Shown one piece after another: positions 25,090 to 33,462 of a stretch of DNA of 64,000 nt (position 1 is its first letter; every line of letters starts with the position of its first letter). The notes below the pieces were generated by a model, which had not been told where the DNA came from, did not search any database, and saw nothing but the letters and a program-made list of their open reading frames with translations. Made by a program: the position numbers and the translations under genes. The stretch is from Mycolicibacterium austroafricanum (GTDB lineage Bacteria > Actinomycetota > Actinomycetes > Mycobacteriales > Mycobacteriaceae): assembly GCF_000612725.1 (NCBI RefSeq), contig NZ_HG964455.1:337418-401417 (forward strand). The letters are read 5' to 3'.

Positions 25090-26319
25090 ATGACCACTGT
25101 CGAAAAGGTTCCCGCCGAGCTTCTGGTGGATTTCGATGTGTACGACGCCGCACTCGCCCATCCCGTCGACAGGATGCAGGAAAAGATCGCCGAACTGGCC
25201 GCCAAGGGCCCGATCGTCTATTCGACCGCACATGGCGGGCACTGGATCGTGACCCATTACCAGGAGATCTACGACATCCTGACCGATGCCGAGACGTTCT
25301 CCAGCTACCCGAACAACCTGGTCACTCCGGCCGATTTCGGCCGCTTCATCCCACTGGAGCTCGATCCGCCCGACCACACCTCCTACCGGCACGCGCTGCA
25401 GCCGCTGTTCAGCCCGCAGCGGATGAAGAAGCTGGCCGACGACATCCGGGTTCAGGTCAACGAACTCATCGATGCGTTCGCACCCAAGGGTGAAGCCGAG
25501 TTCGTCTCCGCGTTCGCTCACGAACTGCCGGCGCGCGTCTTCCTCTCCCTGATGGATTGGCCGCTGTCGGATGCGCCGATGTTCACCGAGGTGACCGATA
25601 CGATCCTGTTCGGAAAGCCCGGTGGCACGAAGGAAGAATCGGACCAGGCGATGATGATGGCCGCGATGACCGTCGCCGGCTACTTCAACAACGTCATCGC
25701 TGAGCGGCGCGCCAACCCCGGCGAGGATGCCACGTCGGCGCTGATCCACACCGAGGTCGAACTCTCCGACGGCACGCGACTGCTCAACGACGAAGAGCTG
25801 TTCCGGATGTTCTTCCTGCTGTTGATGGGCGGCCTGCACACCGTCCAGGGTTCGCTGACCTGGACGATCGCCCACCTGTCGAAGAACCCCGAACAGCGCG
25901 CCGCGTTGATTGCCGATCCGGAGCTCACGCCGAAGGCGGTGGAGGAGATCCTGCGCATCGAGGCCGCGGTGATTCCGGGCCGCCGCGCCACTCGTGACGT
26001 CGAGATCGGCGGTGTGCGGATCGCCAAGGACGACCAGTTGATCCTGACGCTGTGCTCGGCCAATCGGGACGCCGAGCAGTTCACCGACCCCGGCGTACTG
26101 GACATCAACCGCTCCCCCAACCGACACCTGTCCTTCGGTGCAGGCGTACATCGTTGCCTGGGATCACATCTCGGCCGCATCGAACTCAAGATCGCGCTCG
26201 AGGAGCTGCACCGCCGGATCCCGGACTACGCCCTGGTGGACAGCGATCCGCCGGTGTTCCATTCCACCCAGGTCCGCGGGTGTGCGCGCATGCCTATCAC
26301 GTTCACCCCTGAGAAATGA
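25090..26319 (+). CDS. Cytochrome P450 with an altered I-helix acid
   Basis: The protein has 409 residues and is soluble, as is usual for bacterial P450s. The E-x-x-R motif is E286-I-L-R289 and the haem loop F-G-A-G-V-H-R-C-L-G has Cys356 as ligand. The I-helix reads G-G-L-H-T at 247-251: where P450cam has G-G-L-D-T the proton-relay Asp is His250, while the Thr is kept. The enzyme should still hydroxylate with ferredoxin-delivered electrons, perhaps with a changed proton pathway. It lies 29 bp after the SDR gene and a few bases before the Rieske gene. Confidence 0.93.
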   Translation: MTTVEKVPAELLVDFDVYDAALAHPVDRMQEKIAELAAKGPIVYSTAHGGHWIVTHYQEIYDILTDAETFSSYPNNLVTPADFGRFIPLELDPPDHTSYRHALQPLFSPQRMKKLADDIRVQVNELIDAFAPKGEAEFVSAFAHELPARVFLSLMDWPLSDAPMFTEVTDTILFGKPGGTKEESDQAMMMAAMTVAGYFNNVIAERRANPGEDATSALIHTEVELSDGTRLLNDEELFRMFFLLLMGGLHTVQGSLTWTIAHLSKNPEQRAALIADPELTPKAVEEILRIEAAVIPGRRATRDVEIGGVRIAKDDQLILTLCSANRDAEQFTDPGVLDINRSPNRHLSFGAGVHRCLGSHLGRIELKIALEELHRRIPDYALVDSDPPVFHSTQVRGCARMPITFTPEK

Positions 26320-26326
26320 GGTAGCG

Positions 26327-27508
26327 GTGACGACATCACCTCCCCGCCAGGACCGCATCCGGCGCGCCCTGGAGCTTCTGCGCCGCGAGACCACCGACAA
26401 GTTCGAAGACGTCGTCAGCTTCTCGGCCGATGAATTCACCGATCCTGTCCTGGCCCAACAGGAACGGGACCTGATCTTCGGCAAAGTGCCCTCGATCGTC
26501 GCGCACGGGTCGGAGATCGCCCGCACCTATGACTTCATCACGGTCGCGATGCCGCGGAACAACGTCATCGTGGTGCGCCAGAAGGACGGTGGGGTCAAGG
26601 CATTCGTCAATTTGTGCCGCCACCGGGGAGCATTGCTCGAACAGGCGGAGAAGGGCCGGTGCCGGTTCTTCTCCTGCCCCTACCACCGGTGGTCCTACGA
26701 TCCCGACGGCTCGCTACGAATGGTTACCAGGGACAACACCTTTGGCGACATCGAACGCGAGCGGCACGGACTGATCGAGCTGCCATGCGAGGAGCGGCAC
26801 GGGTTCATCTGGCTGGTGGACAACGCCCACGAGACCATCGACGTGGCCGCGTGGCTCGGTCCGGAGATGGACGCCATTCTGGCCGGTTACCACCTCGACA
26901 AGTTGGTCTGCGCACGCTCGGCCGGATTCGAGGAGCCGACCAACTGGAAGATCATGCAGGACGCGTTCCTCGACGGCTACCACATCCAGTATGCCCATCC
27001 CAACACCGCGGGCAAGGTCATACACACCAACGTGATGGCGTTCGAAGACTTCGGCAGGCATTGCCGGTTCATCGCACCGCGCAAGACGATCGACCGGTTC
27101 CTCGAGGAGGACCCCGGCGATCTCCCGTTGGACCCCTACGTGACCGAAACCCACTTCCTGCTGCCCAACAGCACCCTGCTGCGCCAGCCGGATCACTTCC
27201 AGCTCTTGACCTTCCGGCCGGACCAGCAGGACCCGACCAAGTCACGGATGGAACAACGGTTGATGGTGCCCACCGTGGAGGACTCGGGTCTGGAGGAAGC
27301 CCACTGGAACAAGCGCTGGGACAAGAACTGGGAGATCCTGCTGGCAGTTCTGCACAGCGAGGACTTCCCGCTGCTGCGTAATTCCCAGCGGGGCATGGCC
27401 AGCGCCGACGCCGGCGACCTGCTGCTCGGCCGCAACGAGACCGCCAACCAGGTGTTCCGGCGCGAGACCAAGAAGCTGCTCGCCGGGGGCGTGGCGACAA
27501 CTACGTAA
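26327..27508 (+). CDS. Rieske-type ring-hydroxylating oxygenase, large subunit
   Basis: This 393-residue protein starts at a GTG at 26327. The Rieske cluster ligands are C97-R-H99 and C117-P-Y-H120. The mononuclear iron site is in N-W-K-I-M-Q-D-A-F-L-D-G-Y-H-I-Q-Y-A-H, with His219 and His224 as ligands and Asp216 as the likely bridging acid. No small subunit gene is adjacent, so it may be an alpha-only trimer as in KshA-type oxygenases. Having a P450 and a Rieske oxygenase in one operon suggests two separate hydroxylations of a hydrophobic ring compound. No reductase gene is adjacent. Confidence 0.92.
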   Translation: MTTSPPRQDRIRRALELLRRETTDKFEDVVSFSADEFTDPVLAQQERDLIFGKVPSIVAHGSEIARTYDFITVAMPRNNVIVVRQKDGGVKAFVNLCRHRGALLEQAEKGRCRFFSCPYHRWSYDPDGSLRMVTRDNTFGDIERERHGLIELPCEERHGFIWLVDNAHETIDVAAWLGPEMDAILAGYHLDKLVCARSAGFEEPTNWKIMQDAFLDGYHIQYAHPNTAGKVIHTNVMAFEDFGRHCRFIAPRKTIDRFLEEDPGDLPLDPYVTETHFLLPNSTLLRQPDHFQLLTFRPDQQDPTKSRMEQRLMVPTVEDSGLEEAHWNKRWDKNWEILLAVLHSEDFPLLRNSQRGMASADAGDLLLGRNETANQVFRRETKKLLAGGVATTT

Positions 27509-27514
27509 CTGTCG

Positions 27515-28408
27515 ATGATCAAGTACGAATGGCGGACAGAACTCGACGGCGCCGAGATCGACGAGTTGGCTGCCCTGCTGGAGCGCGCCGCGCGTTACGA
27601 CGCCGAGCCCGAGTACACCACGATAGCGATCGAAGACGTCCTTGACGCGATGTCGCGGTCCGACTCCCGGGTGCACCATCTGGTGATCTGGATGTTGCCC
27701 TATGCCACCACGCTGGGGGGCCGCGAGGGACCCGAGCAGATCGCCGGTCTGCTCCAGCTCGTCACCAAGGCCGACGGCACTGCCGACGCGTCGATCGTGA
27801 TCGAGCCGCGGTTGCGGTCCATCGGCATCACCACGCTGCTGCTCGAACGCGTCGGGATCGACACCGCGGGACCCGGTGGATGGCTCGGCACCGGCGCGCG
27901 CGAGGTGACGTCCTGGGCGCAGGGCAACCATCCGGCGGCCGGAAGGCTCAGCAACCGGTTCCTCATCCCCCGCACCGACCGCGTCTGGAAACTGATCCGC
28001 TCGACCGATTCCGCTCAGTCCATCTCTGCCGCAACGGTTTTGGATCCGATCGCGCCGGAGGCCCTGAACGACCTGGGGTGGGCGTCCGATTTTCCCGCCA
28101 CACAGGCCTACGCCCTGCGCGAAGTCGGCACGGTGGCCGGTGTGATCGGCCTCGACCTCACTCCGCTGCTGTCCGAGGAGTTCGGCGAATGCGCCACGAT
28201 CAGCGCCTTCCGCGCCGCACCGACCGCGTCGGGGCGGAGTCGGCGGGCTCTACTCGAGGGTGCCGCCGCCCTGGCACACGAAGCGGGCCGCACCGGCATC
28301 GTCATCCACCTCGACTCCGACGACGCCGGTTGGGTGAACCCGTGTCGACTTTCGGGCTTCCAGCACGACCGCACAGACGTGCGCTATCAGATAGGTGGAC
28401 ATCGATGA
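27515..28408 (+). CDS. GNAT-like protein, possibly double-domain acetyltransferase
   Basis: The 297-residue protein has features of two GNAT-like halves: I-E-P-R-L-R-S-I-G-I-T-T-L-L-L-E-R near residue 95-112 and A-P-T-A-S-G-R-S-R-R-A-L-L-E-G-A near 235-250, each resembling the acetyl-CoA pyrophosphate loop of the fold, as in mycothiol synthase. The motif is weak, so enzyme activity is uncertain. It lies six bases after the Rieske gene and overlaps the DUF35 gene in an ATGA. Its presence inside a catabolic operon is unexplained. Confidence 0.55.
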   Translation: MIKYEWRTELDGAEIDELAALLERAARYDAEPEYTTIAIEDVLDAMSRSDSRVHHLVIWMLPYATTLGGREGPEQIAGLLQLVTKADGTADASIVIEPRLRSIGITTLLLERVGIDTAGPGGWLGTGAREVTSWAQGNHPAAGRLSNRFLIPRTDRVWKLIRSTDSAQSISAATVLDPIAPEALNDLGWASDFPATQAYALREVGTVAGVIGLDLTPLLSEEFGECATISAFRAAPTASGRSRRALLEGAAALAHEAGRTGIVIHLDSDDAGWVNPCRLSGFQHDRTDVRYQIGGHR

Positions 28409-29160
28409 CCCGCACCGATCCCTCGGTGCCCGCAGATTTGGCCGGTATCGTTGCGGCCCATGGTAAATCGGTTGCCGCTGGGGACAACGCCGCGGTACTG
28501 GCCGACTTCTCACCCGATCGCATCGGCCAGCTGATCGCGTCGGCCGATGTACCCACGCCCCTCAAGGGAGCCGAGGTGCAGTCGATCGCCGACGTCGACG
28601 ACGGCTATTTCGACGCCGTGATCCGGTACACGAAACCAGACGATTCGTGGTTCGAGCTGCGCAGCCGCTGGGTCCGGGATGCCGAAGGCATCTGGCGGAC
28701 GTTCAGCGTTCGCAACATCCCCGACACTCCCCCGTGGATGGACCTCACCGGACCGTCCGCCGACGGACTGGACACACCGCACTGGGACGCGCTGCGGGAC
28801 GGCAGGATGCTGCTGCAACGCTGCTCTGCGTGCCGGACCTGGGCCTGGTCCCCGCGCCCGATCTGTCCCACCTGCCATGAGTTCGACATGCGTTGGGAGC
28901 AGGTCGAACCGGTCGGCACCGTCTACTCCTGGACGCGGACCTGGCAGGCCTTCACCAAGGAGAGCACCGGCCATCTGCCTTACGTCGTGGTGCTCGTCGA
29001 GTTGCCGCACGCAGGCGCACGACGGGTACTGGGCGTGCTGGCAGACGCCGATGGGGTCACACCGACAATCGGAAGCACGGTCCGCGGCGAGATAGAGCAA
29101 CCGCCCGACGATGAGCACTGGCCACTCGTGCGATGGCATCTGGAAGGGACGACCTCGTGA
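28405..29160 (+). CDS. DUF35 zinc-ribbon/OB protein with an N-terminal extra domain
   Basis: The protein has 251 residues. Residues 1 to about 105 look like a small alpha+beta barrel of the SnoaL/NTF2 type (W-F-E-L-R-S-R-W-V-R-D-A-E-G-I-W-R at its end). The C-terminal part is a DUF35 unit: a zinc ribbon C-S-A-C-x10-C-P-T-C followed by an OB-fold with V-G-T-V-Y-S-W-T. DUF35 proteins dock on Ltp-type thiolase-like enzymes, as ChsH2 does with Ltp2 in steroid side-chain cleavage. The Ltp gene follows with a GTGA overlap, so a complex of the two is likely. The N-terminal domain could add a hydratase or binding function. Confidence 0.8.
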   Translation: MTRTDPSVPADLAGIVAAHGKSVAAGDNAAVLADFSPDRIGQLIASADVPTPLKGAEVQSIADVDDGYFDAVIRYTKPDDSWFELRSRWVRDAEGIWRTFSVRNIPDTPPWMDLTGPSADGLDTPHWDALRDGRMLLQRCSACRTWAWSPRPICPTCHEFDMRWEQVEPVGTVYSWTRTWQAFTKESTGHLPYVVVLVELPHAGARRVLGVLADADGVTPTIGSTVRGEIEQPPDDEHWPLVRWHLEGTTS

Positions 29161-30323
29161 CCGGGTTCCGCGGCGCCACCTCGGTCGTCGGCGTCGGTAC
29201 CACCGACTACTTCAGACGTGGCACGAGCCCGATGACCTCGGCCCAACTCGTGTTGCAGGCCATCCTGCGGGCCTGCCGGGACGCGGGCGCAGACCCGCGC
29301 GCCGTCGACGGATTCGTGTCCTACGGCGGCGACGCCAATGAGGGGTTGGCCATCGCCGCGGCGCTGGGTGTGCGTGAGGTGCGGTGGTCCAGCGAGGTCT
29401 GGGGCGGTGGCGGCGGCGGTATCGCCGCCGCCGTCAACAACGCCGCCGCGGCGGTCTACAGCGGCCAGGCCAGTTGCGTCGCCGTCTACCGGGGGCTCAG
29501 CGAAGCAGACGACGGCCGGCGAGCCTTCGCCAAGGGGCACCTGGGGTCGCTGTACACCGCACACGGTGTGCTGGCACCCCCGCAGATATGCGCTCTGCGG
29601 ACCCAACGCCTGATGGAGGTGGACGGCGTGCCGCGCTCGGCACTCGAGGCGGTGGCGCTGGCGGGATACCAGCATGCCCAACGGAACCCTCGCGCGGTGG
29701 CCTACGGGAAACCCCTGGACCACCGGCTCTACGAAGGCAGCCGGATGATCTCCGAGCCGCTGCGCCTGTTCGACTGTTCCCGGGAAAACGATGGTGCAGC
29801 CGCCGTTCTGGTGGTTTCCTCGGACCGTGCCGGTGACTATCAGGGTCGACCCGCGGCGATCCTGGCGGGTGTGCAGGGAGCAGCCGCCGGCTGGACCGAT
29901 TCCGTTGAGAACGAGGACCGTTACACCTCGGCCGGCTTCCATCCCGCCCTCGTCGCCAGACTGTGGGACGACGCTGGAGTGGGGCCCGGAGAGGTCGATG
30001 TGGCTCAGGTGTACGAGAACTTCACCGGGCCGGCCGTGGCTGCGATGATCGACCATGGCCTCTGCCCGCCCGGTCCCGCCGCCGGCGATTTCCTCACCGT
30101 CGAGAATCTCACCGTGCCCAGCGGGTCGCTGCCGATCAATACGGCCGGCGGCAACATCGCCGAGGGCTTCGTCCACGGGATCGGGCTGGTGGTGGAGGCT
30201 GTCCGGCAGATCCGGGGAGGATCGGCCAATCCGGTCACCGGCGCCGACGTCTCGCTGCTCATCGGAGGACCGATGGCACCGCTGGTCAGCTCGACGGTGT
30301 TCGGCTCTGCGGCGACGGTCTGA
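29157..30323 (+). CDS. Ltp-like thiolase-superfamily protein (aldolase candidate)
   Basis: This 388-residue protein starts at the GTG at 29157 that overlaps the DUF35 stop. It is a non-condensing thiolase relative (lipid-transfer protein/acetyl-CoA acetyltransferase-like): a Gly-rich G-G-G-G-G-I-A-A-A-V-N-N-A turn, Q-V-Y-E-N-F-T-G, and N-T-A-G-G-N-I-A-E-G-F-V-H-G near the C-terminus. In Ltp2-type retro-aldolases the DUF35 partner is required and the product is a ketone plus a short acyl-CoA. That reaction fits a side-chain cleavage step here. A thiolase reaction is the alternative. Confidence 0.82.
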   Translation: MTGFRGATSVVGVGTTDYFRRGTSPMTSAQLVLQAILRACRDAGADPRAVDGFVSYGGDANEGLAIAAALGVREVRWSSEVWGGGGGGIAAAVNNAAAAVYSGQASCVAVYRGLSEADDGRRAFAKGHLGSLYTAHGVLAPPQICALRTQRLMEVDGVPRSALEAVALAGYQHAQRNPRAVAYGKPLDHRLYEGSRMISEPLRLFDCSRENDGAAAVLVVSSDRAGDYQGRPAAILAGVQGAAAGWTDSVENEDRYTSAGFHPALVARLWDDAGVGPGEVDVAQVYENFTGPAVAAMIDHGLCPPGPAAGDFLTVENLTVPSGSLPINTAGGNIAEGFVHGIGLVVEAVRQIRGGSANPVTGADVSLLIGGPMAPLVSSTVFGSAATV

Positions 30324-30356
30324 TTCCCGCCACATCGTCAACGTCGAAGGAGGAAC

Positions 30357-31877
30357 ATGGCCGCCACCGTGGGGTCCGCACTGAGCTGGTGGGCGCGCAC
30401 CAAAGGTGGCCAGCCCGCGGTGCACGTCGGCAACGACACGACGACCTACGGCGAACTCGCCCACTGGTCGGGCCGGCTGGCCCGCCGATTGGCCGAAAGT
30501 GGAGTCGCGCCCGGTGACCGCGTCGGCCTGCTGTCGCCGAACGCGATTCAGTGGCCGGCGGCCGCCCTGGCGGTCATCAAGTCGGGTGCCGTGCTCGTCC
30601 CGCTGAACTCGCGGCTCAAACCCGCCGAGATCCGCAAGGTCGCCGACGACGCGGGTATCACCCTGGTGATTGCCCACCCGTCGCATCGCGAGTCCGCCGA
30701 GCGGGCCGCAGCGCTGGGGCAGCCCTTCGCGGTCCTCGACTTCGACGTCGTCGACCGTCTGCGGGTCGGCGCTCCGGACGACTTCAGCGTCGAGCGTCCC
30801 GCCGACGATCCGATTGCGGTGATCTTCACCAGCGGATCCACCGGCCTGTCGAAGGGGGTGATCCTGACGACGCAGACCCTGCTGAACATCGTCCTGGAGA
30901 ACACCCTGACCGAGGACGGCTTCCGGCCGGGAAGCGTTGCACTCCTGGTGTTGCCGTTGGCCTTCACGCCGGGATTGGTTTACGGGCTGCTGATGACCAC
31001 CGTGCTGGGTGGTTCGCTGATCGTCGAGCCCGAGTTGAATCCGTCGCGCGCGGTCACCCTGATCGAGCAGCACGGCGTGCAGGCGTTGTTCGGAGTGCCT
31101 GTCATCTTCGAATCTCTCTCCCGGGCAACCGAGTTCGAAACCGCCGACCTCAGCTCGCTGCAGACGGCGATCGTCGGCGGGGCGGCGGTGCCTGTCGATC
31201 TGCTGCACCGCTGGGCCGCCAAAGGCGTCATGTTGCGCCAGATCTACGGCATGACCGAGGCCGGCGGCGTCGCGACGGCCACGCTGAAATCCGAAGCGCT
31301 GGAGCACCCGGACTCCTGCGGCAGCGGGTCGATCTTCACCGAGGTCCGGGTGATGCACGAGGACGGCACCCTGGCCGGACCCGGCGAGCAAGGTGAGATC
31401 GTGGTGCGCGGCCCCCTGGTCACCCCGGGGTACTGGAACGACCCCGCCGCGACCGCCGAGGCGATCCGTGACGGCTGGTTACACAGCGGGGACATCGGAA
31501 CCAGCGACGTCGAGGGCCGCGTCAGGTTCGTCGACCGGAAGAAGGATCTCATCATCTCCGGCGGGATCAACATCTCACCGGTGGAACTGGAGACCGTGAT
31601 CGGCAAGCTTCCTGGAGTGGCGGAGGTGGCCGTCATCGCCGTCGCCGACGAGCGCTGGGGTGAGACACCGGCGGCGATCATCACGGCGGCCGAGGGCGCG
31701 CTCGACCAGTCGGCGGTGATCGCCCACTGCGAGGAGCAGCTGTCGGATTACAAGGTGCCGCGCTATGTGGTGCTGCGTGCGGACCCGCTGCCGCGCCTGC
31801 CCAGCGGAAAGCTGGACAAGCCCGCAATCCGAGATGAATACCGCGACGTGGCCGCCCGATTCAGCAAGGCCCGCTGA
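30357..31877 (+). CDS. Acyl-CoA synthetase (AMP-binding)
   Basis: The 506-residue protein is a FadD-type adenylating ligase. The phosphate loop T-S-G-S-T-G-L-S-K-G is at 158-167, Y-G-M-T-E-A follows in the middle, and the hinge and C-terminal lysine region read D-R-K-K-D-L-I-I-S-G-G-I-N-I and L-P-S-G-K-L-D-K. It would activate a carboxylic acid of the pathway to its CoA ester before side-chain degradation. GGAGGAAC precedes the ATG, 33 bp after the Ltp gene, on the same strand. It is the last plus-strand gene of the operon. Confidence 0.93.
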   Translation: MAATVGSALSWWARTKGGQPAVHVGNDTTTYGELAHWSGRLARRLAESGVAPGDRVGLLSPNAIQWPAAALAVIKSGAVLVPLNSRLKPAEIRKVADDAGITLVIAHPSHRESAERAAALGQPFAVLDFDVVDRLRVGAPDDFSVERPADDPIAVIFTSGSTGLSKGVILTTQTLLNIVLENTLTEDGFRPGSVALLVLPLAFTPGLVYGLLMTTVLGGSLIVEPELNPSRAVTLIEQHGVQALFGVPVIFESLSRATEFETADLSSLQTAIVGGAAVPVDLLHRWAAKGVMLRQIYGMTEAGGVATATLKSEALEHPDSCGSGSIFTEVRVMHEDGTLAGPGEQGEIVVRGPLVTPGYWNDPAATAEAIRDGWLHSGDIGTSDVEGRVRFVDRKKDLIISGGINISPVELETVIGKLPGVAEVAVIAVADERWGETPAAIITAAEGALDQSAVIAHCEEQLSDYKVPRYVVLRADPLPRLPSGKLDKPAIRDEYRDVAARFSKAR

Positions 31878-31892
31878 CCGTCGTGCTCGCGT

Positions 31893-33341
31893 CTAACTGG
31901 GGAGCGGGTCTGCCCGGTAGATCGATTTCGTGATGCGGTAGGCGTCCAGACCCTCCGGCCCCAGCTCGCGGCCGAGGCCGCTGGACTTGACTCCGCCGAA
32001 CGGGGATTGGATGTCGAGCTGGTAGTGGTTCACGCCCACCGAGCCGGTGTGCATCGCCCGTGCGATCTCGGTGGCCCGCGCGTTGTCCTGCGACCAGACG
32101 GTCCCGGCCAGCCCGAACTCGGTGTCGTTGGCCAGCCGCACCGCTTCGGCGTCGTCGTCGTACCCGGTGATCGTGATCACCGGGCCGAAGATCTCTTCCT
32201 GCGCAAGTCGATCCCTGTTGTCCACATCGGCGAAGACGGTGGGAGCGACGAACCAGCCGCGCGACAGTCCGGCGGGCACCGATCCACCGGCGACCAGTCG
32301 TGCGCCGGACTCCCGCCCGATCCGGATGTAGTCGAGAACCCGTTCGCGCTGACGCTCGCTGACCAGCGGGCCGATCTCGGTGGCGTCGTCGAGCGGATCT
32401 CCGACGGTCAGGCTGTTGGCCAACTCCGCTATCGCGGAGACGAATTCGGCATACCTGGTGTTCGGCACCAGGATGCGCGAGCTGAGGTGGCAGGTCTGCC
32501 CGTTGTTGACGAACGATGCGGTGCGCAGGCCTTCGATGGTGGAATCCAGGTCGGCGTCGTCGAGGATCACCGCCGCACTCTTACCGCCCAGCTCAAGGGT
32601 GACCGGCCGGATCAATCGACCGCATTCGGCGCCGATCACCCGCCCGGCGTTCGTGGAGCCGGTGAACGCCACCTTGTCGATACCGGGGTGAGTCACCAGG
32701 TGCGCACCCGCGGCAGCGTCTCCGGGCACGACATTCAACACTCCGGGCGGCAGGCAGGCCTCCTCGGCGGCCTCGGCGAAAACCAGGGCGTCCAAAGCCG
32801 TCTCGGGAGCGGCCTTGAGTACCACCGGACATCCCGCCACCAGCGCCGGAGCGATCTTCATGATGGCCAGCGCCTGCGGGTAGTTCCACGGAGTGATGGC
32901 ACCGACCACACCGACCGGTTCGCGCCGAACGATGGTGTGACCGACCAGCGCCGGGCGAACCTCCTCGGCCTCCCAATCCGCGATCAGCTTCGCGTAGTAG
33001 CCGACCAACACCGACGGGAAGACGCCGTTGACGACGCGCGACAACGTGATCGGCATGCCGTTCTCGCGACTGACCAACCTCGCGGTGTCCTGTCCCCGCG
33101 CGCGCAGTGCCGCCGCGAAGCGTTTGAGGCCGTCCGCCCGTTCGGCGACGGTCGCGTTTCGCCATTGGGTTGCGGCGTCGCCATGCGCAGCGGCCACCGC
33201 GTCGTCGATGTCGGAGACAGTGGCGCACGGACCGTCCGCGAGCACCTCGCCGGTGGCCGCCTCGATGACCGGAACCGTCTTGGCCGCACCACGGAACGCT
33301 CCGCCGATGAACAGTCGGGCGGTGTCGATACTCTGCGTCAT
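31893..33341 (-). CDS. NAD(P)-dependent aldehyde dehydrogenase 2
   Basis: The protein has 482 residues from the ATG at 33341, preceded by GGAGG. Cofactor motif F-T-G-S-T-N-A-G-R, base L-E-L-G-G-K-S-A and nucleophile Cys284 (N-N-G-Q-T-C-H-L) are all present. It is convergent with the acyl-CoA synthetase (16 bp apart). With aldehyde dehydrogenase 1 it brackets the catabolic island. A weak relative of the 25-bp inverted repeats lies about 100 bp upstream. Confidence 0.93.
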   Translation of the reverse strand: MTQSIDTARLFIGGAFRGAAKTVPVIEAATGEVLADGPCATVSDIDDAVAAAHGDAATQWRNATVAERADGLKRFAAALRARGQDTARLVSRENGMPITLSRVVNGVFPSVLVGYYAKLIADWEAEEVRPALVGHTIVRREPVGVVGAITPWNYPQALAIMKIAPALVAGCPVVLKAAPETALDALVFAEAAEEACLPPGVLNVVPGDAAAGAHLVTHPGIDKVAFTGSTNAGRVIGAECGRLIRPVTLELGGKSAAVILDDADLDSTIEGLRTASFVNNGQTCHLSSRILVPNTRYAEFVSAIAELANSLTVGDPLDDATEIGPLVSERQRERVLDYIRIGRESGARLVAGGSVPAGLSRGWFVAPTVFADVDNRDRLAQEEIFGPVITITGYDDDAEAVRLANDTEFGLAGTVWSQDNARATEIARAMHTGSVGVNHYQLDIQSPFGGVKSSGLGRELGPEGLDAYRITKSIYRADPLPS

Positions 33342-33437
33342 ACCCTGTGACCTCCACAATCGGTTTCGGAGCCTGCTCGCCGCGCCAGCGCAACCGCAGC
33401 CCCGACCCCGTAGGCTATGCAGGCCCGCCGACGTCGT

Positions 33438-33462
33438 CAATACCTCATGCCTTTAGTTTTAC
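33438..33462 (-). promoter_or_regulatory. Weak relative of the 25-bp inverted repeat
   Basis: Read on the minus strand it starts GTAAAAC, then TAAAGG, and ends GGTATTG with the same 7-11-7 spacing. It shares 15 of 25 positions with the element at 10297 and 17 of 25 with the minus-strand reading of 23543-23567, but its own arms pair poorly. It lies about 97-121 bp upstream of aldehyde dehydrogenase 2 and touches the end of the next gene. Confidence 0.25.
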
